Of a stretch of 64,000 bases of DNA, positions 29,486 through 39,389 are shown one piece after another. Position 1 is the stretch's first letter. Every line of letters starts with the position of its first letter. Origin of the DNA: Ochromonas danica (taxonomy: Eukaryota; Sar; Chrysophyceae; Chromulinales; Chromulinaceae). The translations under genes and the position numbers were made by a program. Under the pieces are notes generated by a model that had not been told where the DNA came from, did no database searches, and worked only from the letters and a program-made list of their open reading frames with translations. Location: NCBI GenBank assembly GCA_015146655.1, contig VKHL01000044.1, forward strand, positions 124,001-188,000, given 5' to 3'.

Positions 29486-31696
29486 ATGGACCAGGAAGAA
29501 CTCAACGATTATTCCGTAAAATCATCCGAATCATCTGTCAAATCTCTTCAATCCAACCATTCTAAACCACCCCCACCACCTCCTCCATCTAAAGCACCTA
29601 GATCATTACAAGAACTTTTGGCTAGTCGAAATAACAATACCCGTGTTGTTTCTCCTCTCTCATCTGGTAGCAATGATGCTGAAACATCGAATCCTCCAAG
29701 TGAAGATCCTATCTTGAGATCTAATACGAATCCTCCTCCTCCTCTGAGTTCATCTGTTAACCTGGCAGTCACTGTGGATGAACAATCATCGCCATGGAAT
29801 CCTCCCTTGTCATCATCCACTGCCATCACTGCCTCTATCCCTGCCTCCTCCACTCCCTCGACACTTCAACTTAAACCCATTCCTGTCTCATCCTATCTCG
29901 TAGATGAGTATGAAGAAAGAGAACAACAAGAGCTGGAGATGCCCAGTCAATCCTACCAAGTACTGCCTGATGAAACAGATCTCATGGCTATTCTAGGTGG
30001 TCATCTTCATCAACCATCTCAGTCAGTGGATATATCACAGTCTATAACAGCATCACAGCTATCCTCATTTGGCTCTTATCAGCCACCACAGCACCAACAA
30101 CAGCAACAGTCTGTTGTTTCAAACAACGATGATGTGATTGAACTCTATAGTACCATTGCTATGCTCAAGAAAGAGAATAATGAACTAATGAGAGATTTGG
30201 AAGTAACCAAAAAGACGAAAGAAGTACAAATATTAGAGTTATCGAATAAGTTACAAAATGCAGTAGAAGACAGTCGTAATCTACCACAATTAAAGAGAGA
30301 ATTAGCATCAGCAAATGAAATGATTCAACGATTACATGAAGATATTCATGTATTAGAAAATCATCGTGAACAACAACAATTTGAACTTCATGAGAAAGAT
30401 GAGTTATTATCTTCAATGCAATCTACTAAAACATCAGATTTACAGACTTTACGTAATGATAATAATACTATGAAAATGGAAATTAATAAATTACGTATGG
30501 AAAATAGTATGAATAAAGTAAATCAAGAAAAGGCACAAAATGAATGTATTGAATTAAAGAAAGAAATTTCTTTTTTATCATCAGAACAAGAAAAGATTAT
30601 TGCAATTCATAATCAAGAGATAACTAACTTAAAAAATGATAAAAGAAAACTTGATGATCAATGTCAAATGATGAGAAATGATTTAAATGATAAAGTCTCT
30701 TTAATTCATCAAATGGCTAATGATATAACTCGATTAGAGAATTCTGTTAATAATCTTACAATGGAGAATAATCAATTAAAACAACGACTTTTCTCTTATG
30801 AACTCATGGAAAGAGATCTCAATAATATTAAGTTTCATGCTGGACAATTAGAACAAAATAATAATCAACTTCAACGTGAAGTTACTTCATTAAGACAACA
30901 AATACAATCCCTACAGAATGCTGCAGCATCTATGCCACCACCGTCATCCATGGAATCGCTATCCTCCGCGGGATACAATAATAACAACTATTCATACTCT
31001 AGCTATGGTGGTGGTGGTGGTGCCGCTACCTCTGCATCCTCTGCAGTACCTTCAGTAACATCTTCAACAATGTCAGCAGGGTCATCTTATTCCCCTCGTC
31101 CTATGATGACAAGCCATTCCTATTCCTCACTCCCCCCGGAGCGACCTCCAGCTGCCATGCCTATGAGTGGATCTCAGAAGAATGCACCGAGATCTCTTTC
31201 CAGTGCTTTGGGTCATGATTTTCCTGATCGATCGATGCCTCCCCCTTCCTCTGCAGGCCAAGGCGGAGGAGGAAGCTCAGGACCTTCTTCTTTGTCAACA
31301 GCTCTTGGTGGTCGCAAGAATGTAGGTAGCGCTTCTTTTGGTGGAGGGGCACCGGGAGGAAACAATAGCAGTAGTCTGGCATCGTTGCTGACTAATCATG
31401 GCCTTCCTCCTCAGCAAGCCCAGGGCAGTGGAAGTGCGAAACATGTACGAAGCAGCCCCTTTGCTACAGAAGAGACAGCTGCATCAATAATGAGTCAGTT
31501 TGAAGTCTTAGAACGTGATTTAACTGGTCTTATGAGTGAGAAGACCATGTTACAAGATGAAGCTGAAAAATTGCAAGTACGAGGTCTGAAAACTGTACGT
31601 GATCGTTCACGACTACAACAGGTAGAAAGACGATTAGATGAGTTATCAAAAGATATTTCTTCCCTTCGTTTAAAATTGACCAGTAAACCTGGTTAG
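29486..31696 (+). CDS. coiled-coil protein with polyproline N-terminus
   Basis: A complete intronless frame of 736 residues. The N-terminus has a seven-Pro run and Ser/Pro-rich linkers. Residues about 215-480 form a long coiled coil rich in Leu, Glu, Gln and Asn. A Gly/Ser/Pro-rich spacer follows. The last 80 residues form a second helical segment (QFEVLERDLTGLMSEKTMLQ, then RLDELSKDISSLRLKL). That C-terminal segment looks conserved and resembles tails of centrosomal or ciliary coiled-coil proteins, but I cannot name the family. No TM segment or signal peptide. Confidence 0.75.
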   Translation: MDQEELNDYSVKSSESSVKSLQSNHSKPPPPPPPSKAPRSLQELLASRNNNTRVVSPLSSGSNDAETSNPPSEDPILRSNTNPPPPLSSSVNLAVTVDEQSSPWNPPLSSSTAITASIPASSTPSTLQLKPIPVSSYLVDEYEEREQQELEMPSQSYQVLPDETDLMAILGGHLHQPSQSVDISQSITASQLSSFGSYQPPQHQQQQQSVVSNNDDVIELYSTIAMLKKENNELMRDLEVTKKTKEVQILELSNKLQNAVEDSRNLPQLKRELASANEMIQRLHEDIHVLENHREQQQFELHEKDELLSSMQSTKTSDLQTLRNDNNTMKMEINKLRMENSMNKVNQEKAQNECIELKKEISFLSSEQEKIIAIHNQEITNLKNDKRKLDDQCQMMRNDLNDKVSLIHQMANDITRLENSVNNLTMENNQLKQRLFSYELMERDLNNIKFHAGQLEQNNNQLQREVTSLRQQIQSLQNAAASMPPPSSMESLSSAGYNNNNYSYSSYGGGGGAATSASSAVPSVTSSTMSAGSSYSPRPMMTSHSYSSLPPERPPAAMPMSGSQKNAPRSLSSALGHDFPDRSMPPPSSAGQGGGGSSGPSSLSTALGGRKNVGSASFGGGAPGGNNSSSLASLLTNHGLPPQQAQGSGSAKHVRSSPFATEETAASIMSQFEVLERDLTGLMSEKTMLQDEAEKLQVRGLKTVRDRSRLQQVERRLDELSKDISSLRLKLTSKPG

Positions 31697-32336
31697 TAAT
31701 AATCGTAATGGTGTTCGCAAATCAAAACTGAATTCAACTCACAGGAATTGTAAGAAAACTACTACTCTTTTGCACCACATCATGGATCGAAAAGTCTCAA
31801 TTGTTTATCTTTTTCTCTCCTTTGGCATGATGAAAAGTCTCTTCTCCTTGGAAGATGAGTTTTTCACCACACAGCAAGAGACAGCACGCTGTTGTGTTGG
31901 GTGTTTGGCCACTGCCTGTGTGTGACTGTGACCAACAGTGGCCACCAACCAGCACAAGCAAACACAAGAGCAATCGAAACAATTGGTCCATTTTCGAAAT
32001 CAGAGGAACCTCTCTTGTTTCATTCTAGATTGAAGAGGAACTTATTTATTTTCCCTATTTCTCTCTTGGTTTTTATTCTCTTTCTCTCTCACACTCTCTG
32101 TTGTTGTCTTTGTTGTTCAACGAGATTGACTTGGTTTGGGATTGTGAGAGAGACTCTACACAAGTGAATTGATAGGAAAACAATCTGATTGATTTGGGTT
32201 TTCCTAGGAATTTCCAGTTATTGAATCATTGATCAATTACTGGTAGTGTGATCGCTTCTAAAGGTTTTTTTCTATTTCATTATTTGGAACGAGACGTATC
32301 GCAGCAAAGAAAGCACTTGAAGAGAAGGATTGGTTG
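31697..32336. other. intergenic and likely 5' leader of the transporter
   Basis: 640 bp without a supportable gene. The sequence is AT- and pyrimidine-rich toward the downstream ATG at 32337. Confidence 0.4.
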
Positions 32337-33905
32337 ATGGTCAGTCCTCATTCCTCTTCTCCTTCTAGTCAATTGGTTAATAGTAAATCCAACATTCTTT
32401 ATGGTGCCATTCCAACTAATTCATCCTCCTTATCGATAGCACCACCTCATGCCAATCATCCTCGTCATCAGGATGGTTGTATTGAAGAAGGTGTGACTGA
32501 TGATGAGATTGATAGTAATGAAGAGGATAAGATCTATCGAAGGCATTCAGTTATTGAAATTGCACCTGGACCAATTAATGATGAGGTCTCTGTCATTTCC
32601 AACACTATTAACTCTATTTTAGGAGTGTCGTTATTTGCTATGCCTTGGGGTTTCCAACAAGCTGGTATGCTGGGTGGAATTGTTGTACTGTCTGGTATAG
32701 CTTGGCTTTCTTTTGAAACGGCACGTATGCTGTTAATTAGTCAAAATACATGTTATCTTCGATATGGTGAAGTCTTTAACTATCCAGAAATGGCAGGAAC
32801 AACTTTAGGAGCAGGATGGTCTCACTTTGTTACCTTATGCACTATTATATCATGCTTAGGTGGATGTACAGGATATGTGATCTTTTTTGGTGAGACAGTT
32901 GGACAAGCCATGTCGTTATCCTCTCAAACTGTCATCTTTGCAGCTACTATCCCATTAGTCTTATTATCATGGATAAGATCATTTCGTGAGTTAACTCTCT
33001 TTGCTGTACTTGGTGTGGTTGCTCTCTTTCTGACTGTTTTATTGGTCTTATATGATGGGAGAAAGAATATGGATAACTGGGAGGATATTCCATTAATGCA
33101 GACAAAAACAATTCCCAACTTTATGGGCCCAGCCACATTCTTGTTTACAACTCATTATATTGTCTTGGCTATGGGAGCAGAGGCCTTGAAATTGAGACCT
33201 TGGACTTCATTCCATACCACTGTTGCTGATGGTCGTGCTAATTCAGCTTTAGTGATTTCTATTGGATTATCCTATTTAATCTCTCTGATATTAGTCATTC
33301 TAGTGGGTGGGTTAGGATTCATGATGTATCGTAATGTTCTCTTAGTAAGGTAGGTATTCTTATGATAGGTTACAGTGTTTCTGGTTTATTATAGTAATTT
33401 TGGTTTTGATGTTAGGGATACTGCGGGACATCCATTAATTGGTTGTGAAGATCATATTTGCCAGAATGTCATTCTTAATCTCTCTGCGGGTCTAACACGA
33501 GATTTGGTTGGATTAGCCATGAGTTTAGTGATTATTCTCTCCTATATCCTCATGTTGATCCCAGCTCGTGAACATATTGAACGAGAAACCTTGAAATGGC
33601 TTCAATTAGATCATGAAGGACCAGGTGGAAGGAAGGAAGATCTCTGTCGTAATACTCTACGAACTCTTCTAGTGTTGGGTACGGTAGCGGTTGCCATTCA
33701 TGCACCTTACTTTGGGTCTGTTATGGGAGCTGTGGGGGGACTGACTGATGCATTGCAATGCTTTGTCTTCCCACCTATGATCTTCTTGGCATTAGAACGA
33801 GAAATGCTCTCAAGAGGTTATCAGCTTTACTCCACTTCGATTGTAATCTTTGGTGTGATGGTAGTAGGATATACCTTCTTTAACATTTTTGCTGAAATCT
33901 TCTAA
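32337..33905 (+). CDS. amino-acid/auxin permease family transporter (AAAP)
   Basis: Exons 32337-33349 and 33416-33905 give 500 residues. After an acidic N-terminal cytosolic tail, the first helix region (NTINSILGVSLFAMPWGFQQ) is the AAAP/SLC38-SLC32 signature. About ten or eleven hydrophobic helices follow. The family exchanges neutral amino acids with protons or sodium at plasma or vacuolar membranes. The intron donor is GTAAG|GTAGGT. Two in-frame acceptors 21 nt apart, at 33394 and 33415, both keep the frame; I chose the second, which has the better pyrimidine tract. The ATG at 32337 is the first in frame. Confidence 0.85.
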
Positions 33906-34479
33906 GATGATCATATTGATAATGATGATCATAATAAATGATTGATTGATGATGAGAAAGATGGTGAATACTAGATACCTATATTACTTAACTACTCTTT
34001 GGTGTTAGAAAGAAAGGAAAGAGGTGAATGAACCTATTTCTTTGTGAAAGTTGCTTTTTAGAAAAGAAGTCATTTTTGTATATTTACGACTCAATAACAG
34101 AAGAAGAAGAACAGTGAAAATTAATTAATTGAAATTGAAATGACTTGTTAATCATGTTATACTAGTTTGATTGTACACTGTGGTAGTCTACAATTTCTTT
34201 TCCTTCCTTACACCACTATTACAAGAGTGCCACCTCACCACCTATCATAGGATAGGACTACCTCGCCTCTGAAGGCAATTGCACGTAGATGTAATGGTTG
34301 GTTTCTCCATATAGTCAACGGACACTGTTAATTTAAGAAGAATGGGTTTCCAACGCCATCAGAATTGACGATGAGACAACATATTCAATAACAACAACAA
34401 TACAAACAAGAACGTTGAAGAACGGAGAAAGAGAACCTATCACAGAACTGTGACTGTCATCCTATCATCGTCATTACCG

Positions 34480-34544
<65 letters not shown>

Positions 34545-34562
34545 GTGGTTAATTAGAAAAAT
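33906..34562. other. intergenic region with CAT microsatellite
   Basis: 657 bp. The only clear element is the perfect (CAT)21 tract at 34481-34543, listed separately. The rest is AT-rich. Confidence 0.4.
34481..34543. repeat. (CAT)21 microsatellite next to a start codon
   Basis: A perfect 63-bp run of CAT that ends 19 bp before the ATG at 34563. It lies in the 5' leader or core promoter of the next gene and is probably length-variable between strains. Confidence 0.9.
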
Positions 34563-36537
34563 ATGCCTAGTAGTCTAAGTAGTCATCTAAGTAGTCCAAG
34601 AAGTATTAGGAATAAGGTTGAAGTCTTATTTGATGGTAGTAAAACCTTTTGGACTACTTTAACTACTTTAGAAGTGACTTTAGTCAATCATAATGATGAA
34701 GTTATTGAAGTTATTGGATATGATCCAATCATGAAACATGAAGCATCTAGACGTTTATATGTGAATATTCCATTATTAGAAAATGCTGTTTTTCTAGCTT
34801 CTCTACAGACACATCATCATCATCATCCATCATATACTGATCAACAAGAAGTAGTAGAACAAGGTAGAAGAAGAAGACATCAACATCAGCAGCAGCATCA
34901 ACATGGTCATGGTCATGGTCATGGTAGTAGTAGTAATAATAATGATGGGATCATGGTAGCAATAAGAGATAATGAGATGATAGACTATCTCTTATCAAGA
35001 TTACAAATGTGTGAAGGACCAGAAAATAATAATAGTAATAATAATAGTGGTCATATTGTCTTTCCTACCTCTTATAATACTCGATGTACAGGAAATCCTG
35101 GTCCATGGTCTATTCTCTTTGTCCCTAAAGTAACTGACCAAGTAGTTGAGACAATAGGGTTATTATCCTGGCAATGTGCTCGACCTTATGGTCTTCGAGT
35201 TGTACGTGTCAAACGTGATCGACCAGTCAACAGGTCAGACTGACTTGCTCTCAGAAACCTAGTCTAACCTTCATCACTCACTAACTACTTGTGTGTGTCT
35301 GTGTGTGTTTCTCTGTATATGTTATGCTACAACTTGTTGTTTTTCGATAAGCAGTAATGGTGAGGAAGAAGAAGTAAATCTCTTGGATTGGGAAGAGAGT
35401 GAAGAAGATCTTCTAGCCTTAATTCCTTGTCATCAAATGGATGAAAGAGCTTTCTATCCTTTCCTAACAACAGAAACAACCATACCAACTGGTCATACCC
35501 ATCCCATTCAACCTACCCACTCTTGGGATCTATCAACTATCAACCAGGATAATAATCACACCAAAGGAGACAACATGACTATTGACAATAACAACACTAA
35601 TAACCTATTGAAACATACAAGTCCAAGTATGTTCTTCAAGCTTTCTTCTGATTCTTTTGAATATATTCCTGGTGCTTCGATGAAACCTTGTTGTTATTCA
35701 ACCAAATTGAAGAACAAAACAATGCGATTTGCCTCTTCAAAACATTCTCATCCTTCTCAACCTTCTACTATAGAGAAGAAAGAGGAAAGTGGAGGATTTA
35801 AACGAGCAATAAACTTTGCTAGACAGTTTCTATTGGATGGTACTAATGGGTTTACATTTAGACGACAACAAGACAATAACAACAACAGCATCAATAACAG
35901 CACTGCTAATGATGCAGTCTCATCCAAAGTGTTCGATGCTACAAATCATCTACCTTCTCTTGCTAACAATAGCCAAGACAATGAGAATACAATCAAAGAG
36001 AAGACATTAACAGGTGGAATGTTTGGTTCTTCATCTATTCCCAGTCATTCGATCCCTTTACCTCAATTACTTCTTTCAAATCTGAGTTTAACTATCCCTA
36101 TGTTGTCCTCGCCACGTGCTACAGTTACTCAAGAGAAGAGCGATTCGAAATCTGATAACAGCAATCGACTCCCTATTGTGGAGAATGGTCAGCCTTCTTC
36201 ATCAGAGACTACACGTGGCGGCAGTTCGTTGCTAGCCACGGGGATTTCGTTTATTGAACGTCTACTCAGTCCCAGACCCTCAGCTCGCAAGACAACCAAA
36301 CCATTCCATGAACAGTCTTTCGTAAAAGAGGCAGATCAGCCTTTAACTCCCACAGTGGTGGTAGTACCAACAGAGGACACTGCCATTGGTATGAACGATG
36401 ATGATCAGTGTGATCTGGAACAAGGCAGTTCGCATCTTGTCCCATCCCCTCCTAAGAACAATCCCATTCCATCTCATCATAGTCATGGACGTAATATACG
36501 TCGAGTATCGTTGGTATCCTCTTCGGTGGAACATTAA
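34563..36537 (+). CDS. unknown low-complexity protein
   Basis: Exons 34563-35233 and 35355-36537, with a 121-bp intron (GTCAGA donor, AAGCAG acceptor), give 617 residues. Two ordered patches in the first exon may form one small domain (VEVLFDGSKTFWTTLTTLEV and NPGPWSILFVPKV...ETIGLLSWQCARPYGLRVV), split by a His/Gln/Asn-rich loop. The second exon is mostly Asn-, Ser- and Thr-rich disorder. No signal peptide or TM segment is seen. I do not recognise the family. The donor is weaker than others here, so the junction is less certain. Confidence 0.6.
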
Positions 36538-36918
36538 GAAGATGATGATCGAGTTAGATCATCCTATGTCAATTATTCGTTGTAAGTAAGTATATGTTAT
36601 ACTATCTGTGTGTGTATTGCCTTCGCTGTCATTTTATATGTTGCTATATGGTTATTCGTTCTGCATACTTTATCGGGTACTGTAGAAGGATCGTTGATCG
36701 TGTGGTCTGTTGTGATTTGTACAGCAGTAGTTGTAGTAAGCCATCAAACAAAAATACTTAAAATAAATCAATCATAGTACAGTGCTGTTTTAAAAAGAAA
36801 GGAGGACCAAGTTCAACCCCCCTTCAATTGCTTCCCCCCTTCCCTTACTAACTACTTCTTTCTATTCACCTCATTGTGGCAGCCCGTCACCAACCTGGCT
36901 ACTTCATTGTAGCAATCT
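36538..36918. other. intergenic region upstream of tRNA-Ala
   Basis: 381 bp. The last 90 bp resemble the region upstream of the tRNA-Ala at 48419 at roughly 85-90 percent, including CTACTTCATTGTAGCAATCT directly before the tRNA. The remainder is 3' flank. Confidence 0.6.
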
Positions 36919-36991
36919 GGGCGACTAGCTCAATTGGTAGAGCGTACGCTTAGCATGCGTGAGGTATGGGGATCGAAGCCCCAGTTGTCCA
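36919..36991 (+). tRNA. tRNA-Ala (AGC)
   Basis: 73 nt, intronless. The acceptor stem GGGCGAC pairs with GTTGTCC and includes the G3-U70 wobble that specifies alanine. The D stem is GCTC/GAGC, the anticodon loop TTAGCAT reads AGC, the T stem is TGGGG/CCCCA and the discriminator base is A. A TTTTT pol III terminator follows four bases downstream. CCA is not encoded. It is identical to the copies at 38839-38911 and 48419-48491. Confidence 0.95.
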
Positions 36992-37237
36992 ACCCTTTTT
37001 GCCCTGATAACCGTCATAGGCAAAGTGCACTTCTTTCGGTTTCGTCTTTCCCCTTGCCCCTCCTTGTTTTACCGGAGTGCAACCATATCATCCCAGCAGA
37101 TGCGCGTGGCTGTGGAAGCTGCGGGAGTTTCAGGTTTCGTGTTCCAACCCGGACACAAGTGGTTGCTTCCACTACTGTACTGCTGCTGACAGACTGCAAT
37201 CTTCTTGTTTGATATTAACAGGTAACATATCAAAGTC

Positions 37238-38497
37238 ATGACGCCATTAGATCTTGCATGGTGGGTTTTAGTTGTGAGTGTTGTCTGGCCTGGTCGAATC
37301 TTCTTCGTCAGTTCGATTTCTCCATTTTCCTGTCCTGGTGACAATGAAACATGGAATATTATTGCTGAAGATGCAATGATTTCTGACCAGAAAATTCAAA
37401 ATTGGTTATATAACAGACAAAATCAATGTAATATCACCAGATATTCTGATAGTCCACATAATGCTGGAATTGGATCAACTATTAATGGAGCAGTTGCACA
37501 GTTTATTAAAGCACTTGAAGATGGATTAAGATATCGTCCAAAATTTGCATGGTTATATGCTCCTCCTGGTAATAATGCGACTATTGAATGTTCAACAAAG
37601 AAACCATTTATAGATTGTTTTAATCTTCCTATATCTTATTGTGGTACTCATAAAGAAATGACTAGCATGCCACAATCGTTTGATATTTTTGATCTTCCTG
37701 GTACTCGATCCTTTTGTGATATATGTCGAGCCTTTAATAAACCTGCACTTTGGCTTTATGGTCAAGTAGTCAAGTATCTCCTACGCTTCCCTGCTGTGAC
37801 ACAAGAAGTTGTTGACAAGAAGGTTACTCAATTCTTACAGGTCCATCAGGAAGTGTCGGCAAAGCATCGTTCGTCGTCCACTTCGGCTGTGAAGTGCTTG
37901 TCGGCTGGAATTCATGTTCGCGGAGGAGCTCCGGATGGGCGTCGCGTGCCCTTTGACGGCACGGCTCATTTGGCAACACTTCGTGAGATGAATGGGTGGT
38001 TGTCGAAAGAGGGTAAGGCAATCTGCACAGTGTTTGTGGCGGGAGATCATTTAGAAACCAGTACATTTGCATCCCGATTCGGTGAGTGGGGTAACAAGCC
38101 TGTGAAGAATCGCGGTCCGCTCACATTGGAGGAGGATGGGATGACATTGTATTTCATACCTCGATATAACACAGGTATTGCGGAATTGGAGTTAGGTTTG
38201 GATCGTGTGAAGAACGCGGCGAATGTTGAGTTCACAATGAAAGATTTATATGTTGAGTATGTCACAGATTTACAGATTCTTTCTACTTTAGATGTCTATG
38301 TTGGATCTCACTCGAATGTCTTCGCATTGGTGGATGCCATGCGAACTGTGTATCGTCCTGATGCTCGCTCAGATTTGACTTGTTTTTTGGATTCAAGACG
38401 ACGAACTCGTGTATGTAGAAATTCGAAGGAAATGCGTTCATTTTGGCATGACAGTTTCTATGCTGGATTTAATCGTATGCCATTATATTTTGATTAA
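37238..38497 (+). CDS. fucosyltransferase-like protein (GT23-type)
   Basis: A complete intronless frame of 419 residues. A hydrophobic N-terminus (AWWVLVVSVVW) acts as signal peptide or anchor. HNAGIGSTINGAVAQFI (about 74-90) corresponds to the first GDP-binding loop of fucosyltransferases. SAGIHVRGGAPDG (about 222-234) corresponds to the HVRR loop of alpha-1,6-fucosyltransferase (FUT8) and its relatives. DLQILSTLDVYVGSHSNVFA, near 340-360, matches the last donor-binding motif. The second Arg of HVRR is Gly here, so donor use may differ. It probably acts on glycans in the secretory pathway. The 3' half (37.8-38.1 kb) is clearly more GC-rich than the 5' half. Confidence 0.7.
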   Translation: MTPLDLAWWVLVVSVVWPGRIFFVSSISPFSCPGDNETWNIIAEDAMISDQKIQNWLYNRQNQCNITRYSDSPHNAGIGSTINGAVAQFIKALEDGLRYRPKFAWLYAPPGNNATIECSTKKPFIDCFNLPISYCGTHKEMTSMPQSFDIFDLPGTRSFCDICRAFNKPALWLYGQVVKYLLRFPAVTQEVVDKKVTQFLQVHQEVSAKHRSSSTSAVKCLSAGIHVRGGAPDGRRVPFDGTAHLATLREMNGWLSKEGKAICTVFVAGDHLETSTFASRFGEWGNKPVKNRGPLTLEEDGMTLYFIPRYNTGIAELELGLDRVKNAANVEFTMKDLYVEYVTDLQILSTLDVYVGSHSNVFALVDAMRTVYRPDARSDLTCFLDSRRRTRVCRNSKEMRSFWHDSFYAGFNRMPLYFD

Positions 38498-38838
38498 CAT
38501 TTTGCAATATTGGATTGTTTTGATCAAGTGCAGCTATTGTACTTGGTGGTAGTAGGAAATGCTGATTATTCCTTATCTCTTGATCTTCTGACTTTGTTTA
38601 AACCATTGTCATCTATCTTCTAGCTATATGATAATGTTTAACTAGCAAATAAATGTAGACTAGAAGAATATGAAAAAAATATATCATGAACACATGAATT
38701 GAGAGTATGGAATAAATTTGAGATATAATGTAATAGAAAATAATAAAAGAAATATAAAATAGAGATGATCGACTTAACTTTTGGTACACAGAAGTGTTTG
38801 TTTGCAAGGGAAAGGACCAGATTCAAGAGCAAAAAGGT
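38498..38838. other. intergenic region, 3' of fucosyltransferase-like gene
   Basis: 341 bp, strongly AT-rich, with no gene seen. The part nearest the tRNA holds its 3' trailer, including an A-run that reads as a T-run terminator on the minus strand. Confidence 0.4.
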
Positions 38839-38911
38839 TGGACAACTGGGGCTTCGATCCCCATACCTCACGCATGCTAAGCGTACGCTCTACCAATTGA
38901 GCTAGTCGCCC
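38839..38911 (-). tRNA. tRNA-Ala (AGC), second copy
   Basis: The exact reverse complement of the 73-nt tRNA at 36919-36991, with the same G3-U70 pair and AGC anticodon. About 30 bp upstream of its 5' end (ACTAGCTACTTCATTGTAG and neighbours) is shared with the other two copies; beyond that the flanks differ. Confidence 0.95.
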
Positions 38912-39389
38912 AGATTGCTACAATGAAGTAGCTAGTTTGGTGGTAGGCAATTTGAAACAAAACAATAGGAATGCAAACCTCAGTGTCGTCAAGACAACCC
39001 GTCAGGCAAACGCATGCGCCAATCCTCAGCACAGAAGATATTCTTCCCTCTCTTCCTTCACAAAACGCACGTCGTCTGCTGTCCGTCTGCATGTCCTAGT
39101 CTATTCTTCTCTTTAGTTATTGATCCTCTTTGTCAATATTCCCTTCTCTCTTCTAGGGACTTGATCCTCCTCCCTCTCTTCACAAAACACGCATCATCTG
39201 TTGTTGTGGTGGATGCATTGCTCTTCTCTGTAGAGTGATTGATCCTCTTAGTCACTGTTCCATCCTCTCTTATCACAGACTTGGTTAGTTATTGTCTTTT
39301 CACACCTTACCACAACTCAACTCAACTCAAATCAACTCAAATCAACTCAAATAAAATCAAGATACAGAATATCATCATAGTAGCTTACC
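38912..39389. promoter_or_regulatory. 5' flank of the left surface-protein copy
   Basis: 478 bp. From about 39220 on it is homologous to the 5' flank of the inverted copy at 53026-53200. It holds a degenerate repeat of a CTTCACAAAACGCACG-like segment (near 39055 and 39178). An AACTC pentamer tract at 39314-39350 differs in copy number from the other copy. Confidence 0.6.

Noticed and set aside
36934-37212. Open frames reading through the tRNA-Ala genes
   Set aside because: The sequence is a well-folded tRNA with pol III terminator; the frames are incidental.
37824-38265. Minus-strand frames opposite the fucosyltransferase-like gene
   Set aside because: The plus-strand protein carries family motifs across this interval; the antisense frames carry none.
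39045-39200. Spaced CTTCACAAAACGCACG-like repeats that could suggest a CRISPR array
   Set aside because: Only two degenerate copies with unequal spacing in a eukaryotic promoter region.
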